From an uncultured Bacilli bacterium (GTDB lineage Bacteria; Bacillota_I; Bacilli_A; RF39; UBA660), in NCBI GenBank assembly GCA_934098445.1, contig CAKOOW010000018.1:1-23530 (forward strand): 23,530 nt of DNA, given 5' to 3'. Every line of letters begins with the position of its first letter. Within the stretch, counting starts at the first letter, position 1. Below are positions 1-5,697 of the stretch, in pieces. The translations under genes were made by a program, and so were the position numbers. The notes under the pieces were generated by a model. The model was not told where the DNA came from. It did not search any database and worked only from the letters and a program-made list of their open reading frames with translations.

Positions 1-608
1 CTTTAGGCTTAACAGAAATTAACATCTTCTTTGATGGCTGGTGGACCTTGATTATCATTGCCTTTGGTTTATCTGGATTATATAAAGATAGTGATAAAAC
101 TTGGTCGGCTATTTTAACTCTTATTGGTATCGTTATGTTGTTAGCTACTAGAGATCTTATTGATTTTACTATTGTTTGGAAATTATTATTTCCTTGTATT
201 CTTGTTGTTTTTGGTATTTCTTTAGTCTTTAAAGGTTTCACCGGTCGTGACATTAAAGATAAAATTAAAAATATCAAAATAGATAATAAAGATATTTTAC
301 ACATTGATGCAGTATTTAGTCAGGAAAAAATGAAAATAGAAGAAGAGTTTAGTGGCTCGGAATTGAATGCTGTCTTTGGAAATCTTGACCTAAATCTTAA
401 AAATGCCAAATTGAAAAATGATGCTTTTATCAGTGCATCCAGTATTTTCGGAGGTATTACTTTATATTTACCAGAGAATGTTAACTTAGTTGTTAATTCT
501 ACAAACATTTTTGGGGGTATTGATAATAAATATATAAAGAAGTCAGATGCTAAAATAACTATTTATATTACGGCAACCTGTTTATTTGGTGGGATTGAGA
601 TTAAATGA
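1..608 (+). CDS. LiaF-like membrane protein, 5' end missing
   Basis: Open from the first bases of the window (reading frame begins at base 3), so the true start lies upstream; the TTG at 48 is only an internal codon. The visible N-terminal part reads NIFFDGWWTL and continues into two or three hydrophobic segments, the pattern of the LiaI/LiaF-like transmembrane region. After a charged linker the last ~100 residues are a beta-rich domain with three copies of a [IL]FGG[IL] motif (SIFGGITLYLP, NIFGGIDNK, CLFGGIEIK) typical of the LiaF C-terminal domain. In known Bacillota LiaF restrains the LiaS kinase of a cell-wall-stress two-component system; that role here is inferred from fold only, since no kinase or regulator is in view. 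The stop TGA overlaps the next ATG, so the two genes are translationally coupled. Confidence 0.8.
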   Translation, partial: LGLTEINIFFDGWWTLIIIAFGLSGLYKDSDKTWSAILTLIGIVMLLATRDLIDFTIVWKLLFPCILVVFGISLVFKGFTGRDIKDKIKNIKIDNKDILHIDAVFSQEKMKIEEEFSGSELNAVFGNLDLNLKNAKLKNDAFISASSIFGGITLYLPENVNLVVNSTNIFGGIDNKYIKKSDAKITIYITATCLFGGIEIK

Positions 609-1396
609 ATAGGGTCGTTTATATCGCTAAGGCTTTAGGAATTGCCTTAGCAACTTTTATTATCTTCATAATTGTTTATTCTTTATTATTTGTTGTTAGT
701 TTATTTATGGTTAATAAAAAGGAAACTAATCTTCAAGAAAGGATAATAAATAATCAGAATATTATTGCTCTTGATTTAGACTTTGCTAGTGTTAATCTAA
801 ATATTAAAGCTGGTGATACTCTAAAAGTTGAAACTAACATTAAGAATATTGAAATCAAAGAATATGAACGAAAATTAAAAATTTCTACCGAAACTCCATT
901 TCTTTTCGGTCCAAATAATAAGACAATCAATATTACTATTCCCCAAGACTTAACTTTAGAAAGATTTAAATTAAATGTCGGTGGTGGTAATATTAATGTT
1001 GAAAATATAACTTCAGTAGATTGGGATATATCACTTGGTATGTCTAAAGCTTCCTTTGATAATATTACTGCTCCTGGTAAAGTGAAAGCTGATAACGGGG
1101 TGGGCTCTATTGAAATTACTAACAGCACTTTAAATAACCTTGATTTAGATAACGGCTTTGGAGCGGCAAAACTAGAAGCTTCTTTAACCGGAAAAACCAA
1201 ACTAGATAACGGCCTTGGTGGTATGAATGTTACTGTTTGGGATAAAAAAGATAACTATACAATTGATGTTGATAATGGTCTTGGTAGTGTAAATATCGAT
1301 GGTGAGTCTATCGACCAAGAAAGGTTAGGCAGTGGACAAAAAACACTTAGCTTAAATAACGGCCTTGGTAGTATTAATATTAAATTTACAAACTAG
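605..1396 (+). CDS. DUF4097-type beta-repeat membrane protein
   Basis: 263 residues. A single N-terminal membrane segment at about residues 10-35 is followed by an extracytoplasmic beta-rich domain. The C-terminal half carries five spaced copies of a [DN]NG[VLF]G motif (DNGVGSIEI, DNGFGAAKL, DNGLGGMNV, DNGLGSVNI, NNGLGSINI), which is the hallmark of DUF4097 'putative adhesin' proteins that fold as a beta-solenoid. The start ATG overlaps the upstream stop (ATGA), so it is expressed with the LiaF-like gene. DUF4097 proteins often sit beside LiaF/PspC-type envelope-stress genes, which fits. The biochemical function is not known. The next promoter lies inside the last few codons of this gene. Confidence 0.8.
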   Translation: MNRVVYIAKALGIALATFIIFIIVYSLLFVVSLFMVNKKETNLQERIINNQNIIALDLDFASVNLNIKAGDTLKVETNIKNIEIKEYERKLKISTETPFLFGPNNKTINITIPQDLTLERFKLNVGGGNINVENITSVDWDISLGMSKASFDNITAPGKVKADNGVGSIEITNSTLNNLDLDNGFGAAKLEASLTGKTKLDNGLGGMNVTVWDKKDNYTIDVDNGLGSVNIDGESIDQERLGSGQKTLSLNNGLGSINIKFTN

Positions 1397-1412
1397 AAAA
1401 ATATGCTATAAT
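1385..1412 (+). promoter_or_regulatory. Extended -10 sigma-A promoter for the GGDEF gene
   Basis: TTTACA (1385-1390), a 16-base spacer, then TATAAT (1407-1412) preceded by TG at 1404-1405, giving TGCTATAAT. It overlaps the 3' end of the DUF4097 gene. The predicted transcription start is near 1419, about 65 bases before the start codon. Confidence 0.75.
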
Positions 1413-1485
1413 TAAAAAATAGTTATGGATTTATTAATTAAGGTTTTCTGTAAAGGCATAAAGTAATTTGGAAGGATGGATGAAG

Positions 1486-2619
1486 ATGCCAATTTATTAT
1501 TTAGAAGTAAATATCATATGTATTGTGATATTACTAATGATTATGGAAAAAATCCACGATGAAAATAAGACCTTAAGAACGTTTAATACTTATAAAAAAT
1601 TACTAATTTCCATAATCTTATTCTCGGTATTTGACTTAATGACTGGGGTTTTTAAAGGAACAATGTTTCCAATAAGTAAGATAATTCTCTTAATAAGCAA
1701 TACTTTATATTTCTTTTTTGGTATTTTAAATGCTTATTATTTTAATGAGTATCTGGGTATTAGAACAGGATTTATAAAAGATAATAAAAGAAAAATAATA
1801 AGAATTTTACCGGTAATAATAGTCAGCTTTCTTTTAATATTAAACTTATTATTTAAGAATTTATTTTACCTTGATGCGTACAACTTATACCATCGAGGAG
1901 GAATGCTATATTTATATTATATAATTTTGTATTCTTATTTTATAAGTGTCATCATAAATCTATTTTTTACTTGGAAAACCGAAAAAATAAGTCATCAAGA
2001 ATTAAAAAGATTAATGATATTTGCCTTAATTCCTGTACTTAGTTTAATTATTCAGATATTTAATTACGGTATTACTTTAATTGGTGTCGGTTTTACTATT
2101 TCTGTTTTAATGATTTTTCTTGATGGTGAAAAAAATAACTCTACGATTGATGAATTAACGCGAGTTAATAACCGAAAAGCTTTTAATATTTTTAGTAATA
2201 AATTATTTAATGATAAAAATAACGGAATGTTTTTAATGTTAATGGACGCTAATGATTTTAAAAAGATTAATGATGATTATGGTCATTTAGTAGGGGATAA
2301 AGCCCTAATTGATATTGCTAATATGTTAAAAACGGCTATTAAAAATACGAAAAAAGATTATTTTCTAGCCCGTTTAGGGGGCGATGAATTTATTATCATA
2401 GGTAATTGTGATAATGAAACTACTATTAAAGAATTGATAAATAATATAAAAACGGAAGAGACTAGAGTTAATAGTAATCATAACCCTTATAGAATAAGTA
2501 TGAGTATAGGCTATGCGATAAAAAATGATAACCATCATACCCTTGCCGATTTAATTATGGATGCTGATACAAAGATGTATCTTAATAAAAAAGAATTTAA
2601 AGAGTTGCCCCGCTTATAA
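1486..2619 (+). CDS. Membrane-bound diguanylate cyclase (GGDEF)
   Basis: 377 residues from ATG 1486. In-frame TTG 1468 and ATG 1480 exist, but the AAGGA at 1472-1476 is best spaced from 1486; ATG 1480 is the alternative. The N-terminal ~220 residues hold about seven hydrophobic segments, a likely membrane sensor. The C-terminal domain is a complete GGDEF cyclase: DELTRVNNRKAF opens it, DANDFKKINDDYGH holds the metal/nucleotide-binding segment, and the signature LGGDEF is intact at residues 298-302 after my start. It should convert two GTP to cyclic di-GMP. The position where the RxxD inhibitory site normally sits (just before GGDEF) reads KKDYFLA, so product inhibition is probably absent. No EAL partner is in the window. 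Cyclic di-GMP commonly controls matrix and surface fibres, but a link to the downstream locus is only an inference. Confidence 0.9.
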   Translation: MPIYYLEVNIICIVILLMIMEKIHDENKTLRTFNTYKKLLISIILFSVFDLMTGVFKGTMFPISKIILLISNTLYFFFGILNAYYFNEYLGIRTGFIKDNKRKIIRILPVIIVSFLLILNLLFKNLFYLDAYNLYHRGGMLYLYYIILYSYFISVIINLFFTWKTEKISHQELKRLMIFALIPVLSLIIQIFNYGITLIGVGFTISVLMIFLDGEKNNSTIDELTRVNNRKAFNIFSNKLFNDKNNGMFLMLMDANDFKKINDDYGHLVGDKALIDIANMLKTAIKNTKKDYFLARLGGDEFIIIGNCDNETTIKELINNIKTEETRVNSNHNPYRISMSIGYAIKNDNHHTLADLIMDADTKMYLNKKEFKELPRL

Positions 2620-2638
2620 TTAGTAGGCAACTTTTTTT
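2603..2638 (+). terminator. Rho-independent terminator of the GGDEF gene
   Basis: AGTTGCC (2603-2609) pairs with GGCAACT (2626-2632) across a loop that contains the gene's stop codon. The run of T at 2632-2638 follows directly. Confidence 0.8.
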
Positions 2639-2700
2639 AAGACCAAAAAAATTGTTAGAAAATAAAAATGTTTATCTAACGGATTAGAGTAGTAATTTTT

Positions 2701-2729
2701 TTGGATATATAGTATATTTAATGTATGAT
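2701..2729 (+). promoter_or_regulatory. Possible promoter of dgkA
   Basis: TTGGAT (2701-2706), a 17-base spacer and TATGAT (2724-2729). The geometry is good, but it would leave only about 6 bases of leader before ATG 2742. A second AT-rich -10 candidate, TATATT at 2713-2718, lacks a clear -35. The 122-base gap also holds an imperfect inverted repeat, GTTAGA (2654-2659) with TCTAAC (2675-2680), of unknown role. Confidence 0.4.
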
Positions 2730-2741
2730 TTGTGAGGTTTT

Positions 2742-3113
2742 ATGAAAAATAAGAAATTAATAAATAGTTTTAAATATGCGTTTAAAGGACTAGGTTCGGC
2801 TGTCAAAAGCGAAAGAAATATGAAAATTCATTTTACAATGATGATGCTTGTTATAATTGCAGGAATATTTTTTAATATTGCTATCTGGGAATGGATTACC
2901 TGCTTTATTTTGTTTGGACTAGTTATTGGGATGGAGTGTGTTAATACTGCTATTGAAATTATTGTTGATATGATAAGTCCTAAATATAACGAAGCCGCTG
3001 GACGTGCTAAAGATATTGCCGCAGGTGGGGTCTTAGCTTGTGCCATTGGAGCCGCTGTAGCGGGAATATTTATTTTTTTACCAAAAGTCTTAGAATTTAT
3101 AATTAGAATTTAA
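2742..3113 (+). CDS. dgkA: Undecaprenol/diacylglycerol kinase (DgkA family)
   Basis: 123 residues, the normal size for this small integral membrane kinase. The amphipathic N-terminus carries FKYAFKGL and SERNMKIH. A membrane helix is followed by the family signature ECVNTAIEIIVD with its conserved Glu/Asn, then KYNEAAGRAKDIAAGGVL, where the AKD-AAGGVL segment binds lipid and ATP-Mg. In Gram-positive bacteria these enzymes phosphorylate undecaprenol to recycle the lipid carrier of cell-wall synthesis. The GTGAGG ahead of ATG 2742 serves as the ribosome site. It converges on the minus-strand gene that follows, with a shared hairpin between them. Confidence 0.93.
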   Translation: MKNKKLINSFKYAFKGLGSAVKSERNMKIHFTMMMLVIIAGIFFNIAIWEWITCFILFGLVIGMECVNTAIEIIVDMISPKYNEAAGRAKDIAAGGVLACAIGAAVAGIFIFLPKVLEFIIRI

Positions 3114-3115
3114 AA

Positions 3116-3139
3116 AGAACTTAAAAATTCTTAAGTTCT
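3116..3139 (-). terminator. Hairpin between convergent genes
   Basis: A perfect 9-bp stem, AGAACTTAA (3116-3124) with TTAAGTTCT (3131-3139), loop of 6. On the minus strand it is followed by five T (bases 3115-3111), so it terminates the minus-strand gene that ends at 3138. On the plus strand the T-run is displaced (3146-3151), so termination of dgkA there is weaker but possible. Confidence 0.75.
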
Positions 3140-3716
3140 ATTGGGCTTTTTGAATAAATGATAAATCCACTTTTATACTGGCAGTACCACTTTTAGTAGC
3201 TTCCGTATCATCACTATTTTTCATAGATTCAGTCTCATCATCAATCCAAGTTACATAAAAACGATATTTATTAATCTTATTCTCATCACTTAAAAGGCAA
3301 TCAGTACTAATTTCATCACCATTAAATTCTTTTAAAGAACTGTTGTTTAGAGTATAACCAGTAATTTTTAAATCACTAACAGTATTATTATCACTAAGTC
3401 CTAAGTTTATTTTTTCAGTAAAACTAACATCAACGCTACTATGATCAATATTAATATCAAAATATCCTTCGGCTGTTGGAGCTAGAACATTATCCTTAAT
3501 ATTAGGATTATTTTCAAAGACAGGAACTATTACATTACTTAAATCATTATTATTATTAATATCCTGCTCATTTACCTTGAAATTCCAAGCTGCAATCGCA
3601 AAATTAGAACCGACTTCAGCTTTAGAAACATACTTTGCATAAGTACTTTGGATAAGACTAACTAGCAAGAGTAAGCAGGTTAAAGCTAGTAACAAATACA
3701 CTTTTTTTAACTTCAT
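3138..3716 (-). CDS. Secreted TasA/camelysin-like protein, SipW-type signal
   Basis: 192 residues. A basic N-terminus and a hydrophobic segment (about residues 6-24) end in STYAKY, matching the T-[YWF]-A-x-[FY] site cut by SipW-type signal peptidases; the predicted mature start is K28. The mature protein is polar and beta-rich, with the block FAIAAWNFKVNEQD, then AEGYFDINIDHSSVDV and YRFYVTWIDD. The same blocks occur in the same order in the gene at 16075 (IPIAKWVIKVDGKD, DEGYFAPGT, INLEWQDDP), so these two are paralogues. Ribosome site AGGAG at 3724-3728, 7 bases from the start. It has its own strong promoter and is transcribed away from the main TasA-like operon. It is probably a minor surface-fibre component or regulator of assembly; the exact role is unknown. 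Confidence 0.8.
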   Translation of the reverse strand: MKLKKVYLLLALTCLLLLVSLIQSTYAKYVSKAEVGSNFAIAAWNFKVNEQDINNNNDLSNVIVPVFENNPNIKDNVLAPTAEGYFDINIDHSSVDVSFTEKINLGLSDNNTVSDLKITGYTLNNSSLKEFNGDEISTDCLLSDENKINKYRFYVTWIDDETESMKNSDDTEATKSGTASIKVDLSFIQKAQ

Positions 3717-3746
3717 ACGGAAACTCCTAATTCTATTCTTAATAAA

Positions 3747-3775
3747 ATTATAAACAAATTTATCTTAAAAGTCAA
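3747..3775 (-). promoter_or_regulatory. Sigma-A promoter of the minus-strand TasA-like gene
   Basis: Read on the minus strand: TTGACT (3775-3770), exactly 17 bases, TATAAT (3752-3747). The start is predicted near 3740, leaving a leader of about 24 bases that contains TTAGGAGTTT. This is one of the best promoters in the window. Confidence 0.8.
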
Positions 3776-3817
3776 AATGATATTTACTAGAAAATTATAA
3801 GTTAAGTACACAAAAAA

Positions 3818-3862
3818 TGACAAAAGTTGACAAAGTAATTGCAAAACTTCCAAAAATATAAT
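3818..3862 (+). promoter_or_regulatory. Promoter with phased upstream direct repeats for the TasA-like operon
   Basis: A consensus TATAAT lies at 3857-3862, but no -35 stands at the usual distance; the bases there read AGTAAT. Just upstream are TGACAAA at 3818-3824, TGACAAA at 3828-3834 and the variant TTGCAAA at 3839-3845, starting 10 and 11 bases apart, about one helical turn. This is the layout of an activator-dependent promoter with direct repeats on one DNA face. A TTGACA at 3827-3832 is embedded in the second repeat but is 24 bases from the -10, too far to serve as -35. The activator is unknown. Confidence 0.5.
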
Positions 3863-3897
3863 ACAATTAAGGAGTATATGATAGAGGTAGTTCATAT

Positions 3898-4629
3898 ATG
3901 CATTGTGGTGATAGTATGGCAAGAGAAGTAATCGTAACGGCAGACAAAGTAAAAAAAAGAAAAATAACAACGCGAATTGTAAAAATTTCTTTATTATCTT
4001 TGCTCCTTTTACTTATCGTATTATATATTATTCTAAAGATAATATATAGCGAAGGAAAATTTACAATTACTCTTGATTCTAATGAAACCCTAGAAAGTGG
4101 AATTACTATTTATGAATCCCAAAATAGTCCGCAAGCTCATCGAAAATTAGAGGCAACCCCGATAAAATTTATGGATAACATATCTTATAAGTGGTTACCA
4201 GAAGATATTGATACGGAAGCCGAAGGGGCTCATAATGGTCAAAACTACATTGCTTATACCTTCTATGTTGAAAATAGAGGAAAGGATACTTTTAACTATT
4301 GGTATGAAGTAATCCTTGATGATGTTATTAAAAACGTAGATGAAGCAATTAGAATTAGGATTTATAAAAACGGAGAAGCAACAACTTATGCGAAGAAAAA
4401 TGCTTTAGCTAATGCTCCAGAAGAAGGGACTACGGCTTTTAAGGAATTAGAAGATAGTCCAGCCACCTTAATTTTAGAATCAAGACTTAATTTTAATCCG
4501 GGCGATATTGATCGATACACAATTGTAGTATGGCTTGAGGGTGATGATCCTGAGTGTGTTGATGACTTAATTGGTGGGGAAATAAAAATGCATATGAATC
4601 TTACTGAAGAGCATATAAAAGAAGACTAG
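3898..4629 (+). CDS. Membrane-anchored TasA/camelysin-like protein
   Basis: 243 residues from ATG 3898 (GAGG at 3884-3887); ATG 3916 (residue 7) is an alternative start. A positively charged cytoplasmic stretch of about 27 residues (KVKKRKITTR) precedes one long membrane segment. Unlike its neighbours it lacks the TYA-x-F cleavage motif after that segment, so it probably stays anchored. The outer domain is beta-rich: YIAYTFYVENRGKDTFNYWYEV in the middle and, near the C-terminus, YTIVVWLEGDDPEC. The same W-[VL]-E-G-x-D-x-x-C block occurs in the next gene, so the two are related and may pair. The likely role is anchor or base for the fibre subunit encoded next, 12 bases downstream. That role is inferred from layout. 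An A8 run at 3951-3958 lies in the cytoplasmic region. Confidence 0.75.
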   Translation: MHCGDSMAREVIVTADKVKKRKITTRIVKISLLSLLLLLIVLYIILKIIYSEGKFTITLDSNETLESGITIYESQNSPQAHRKLEATPIKFMDNISYKWLPEDIDTEAEGAHNGQNYIAYTFYVENRGKDTFNYWYEVILDDVIKNVDEAIRIRIYKNGEATTYAKKNALANAPEEGTTAFKELEDSPATLILESRLNFNPGDIDRYTIVVWLEGDDPECVDDLIGGEIKMHMNLTEEHIKED

Positions 4630-4641
4630 GAGTTGAAGAAA

Positions 4642-5625
4642 ATGTCAAAAAAAGATAAAAAAAGAAAAAAAATTAGATCTTTAGTCCTTTTATTAGTTTT
4701 GACAATCATAATGTTTAGTACTGCAACTTATGCTTGGTTTACAGCCAATCAAACAGTTACTGTTAGTACATTAGATGTTCATGTTGAAGCTAGTAATGGT
4801 CTACAAATTTCCACAGATGCTAGCGAGTGGAAAACAGTTATAACCAATGCTGATATTACAGCAGGTTATACCGGCTCAAAAAATATGGTTCCCGCTACTT
4901 TAAATGCCGTTTCTACTGATGGTACTGTTACTGATTCAGAACTAAATATGTATAAAGGGGTAGTTGGCTCAGATGCTCAAACCGGTGAATATACTATTAC
5001 CGCTGCTAAGAGTACAGCCAAAGCTGGAAATACTGGCGATTATATTGCTTTTGATATGTTTTTGCGAGTTGATCAAGCTCAAACTATATATTTAACAACA
5101 AGTTCAAATGTAACAGCTAAAGAAGGAACGGAAGATAAGGGCTTAAAGAATGCTTCTCGTGTTGGGTTTGTTACTTTAGGAAATGCCTCAAGTGAAACAC
5201 CTGCTGGCACTTTACAAGCTCTAAATACACCAGCTGCCAATGCTATTATTTGGGAACCAAATGCTGATGCTCATACCGCTCGTGGTAATGCCTCTGCAAT
5301 TGAATACGGTATTACAATTGATGATAAAACTGACCGTACTGGTTACTTTGGTTTGAAAAAAGAAATTGCTAATCCTACTAAATTAAAGGAAGCAATGAAC
5401 GGCACTGATACTGCTAATGCTACGGAAGTAACACCAAATATTGTTACTCCAGAGACATATACTGGTTCATATAAACAAGTAATAAGACTATCAGCTGGAG
5501 TTACTAAGATTCGTGTTTATATGTGGGTTGAAGGTCAAGATGTTGACTGCGAAAATAATGCATCTGGTACCGATATTTCTTATAATGTTCAATTAAGTAC
5601 TCAATCTAGTGCTGCTGGTAACTAA
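4642..5625 (+). CDS. Secreted TasA-like protein, candidate major fibre subunit
   Basis: 327 residues from ATG 4642, which is 9 bases after GGAG (4629-4632); the in-frame TTG at 4633 abuts that site and is rejected. A Lys/Arg-rich N-terminus and a hydrophobic segment (residues 13-28) end in ATYAWF, a SipW-type site; the predicted mature start is W32. The mature protein is rich in Thr, Ala, Asn and Gly and has a single Cys (residue 303) in the block VYMWVEGQDVDC, shared with the upstream anchor-like protein. Its composition and small residues fit a self-assembling surface protein like TasA. It precedes an attenuator-like terminator, so it is probably made in excess over the giant protein downstream. 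Fibre formation is inferred from the signal and fold class, not shown. Confidence 0.78.
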   Translation: MSKKDKKRKKIRSLVLLLVLTIIMFSTATYAWFTANQTVTVSTLDVHVEASNGLQISTDASEWKTVITNADITAGYTGSKNMVPATLNAVSTDGTVTDSELNMYKGVVGSDAQTGEYTITAAKSTAKAGNTGDYIAFDMFLRVDQAQTIYLTTSSNVTAKEGTEDKGLKNASRVGFVTLGNASSETPAGTLQALNTPAANAIIWEPNADAHTARGNASAIEYGITIDDKTDRTGYFGLKKEIANPTKLKEAMNGTDTANATEVTPNIVTPETYTGSYKQVIRLSAGVTKIRVYMWVEGQDVDCENNASGTDISYNVQLSTQSSAAGN

Positions 5626-5631
5626 AATAAT

Positions 5632-5677
5632 CTTCACGTTTGAAGTGAAGTAAAGCTTCACATTGTGAAGCTTTTTT
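5632..5677 (+). terminator. Terminator with alternative hairpins (attenuator-like)
   Basis: The terminator hairpin is AAGCTTCAC (5653-5661) with GTGAAGCTT (5665-5673), loop ATT, and T to 5677: a strong intrinsic terminator. Upstream, CTTCAC (5632-5637) and GTGAAG (5645-5650) form another hairpin. The second arm can instead pair with CTTCAC at 5656-5661, which would break the terminator. With no promoter visible before the giant gene, read-through must supply its mRNA. Confidence 0.8.
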
Positions 5678-5697
5678 CGATAAGATAAGGAGTTTCT

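Noticed and set aside
754..1200. Minus-strand ORF of 148 codons
   Set aside because: It lies fully inside the DUF4097 gene, has no ribosome site and mirrors the repetitive coding sequence.
3827..3862. TTGACA (3827-3832) with TATAAT (3857-3862) as a normal promoter
   Set aside because: The spacer is 24 bases, too long for sigma-A; the TTGACA is better read as part of the phased repeats.
3713..3970. Minus-strand ORF of 85 codons
   Set aside because: It covers both divergent promoters and the start of the plus-strand gene; its Leu/Phe-rich product is the antisense of a Lys-rich and AT-rich region.
4642..4680. A-tracts in the N-terminal codons as a phase-variation switch
   Set aside because: Runs of 7-8 A are expected for Lys-rich starts in such AT-rich DNA; no sign of frameshifted variants can be seen in one sequence.
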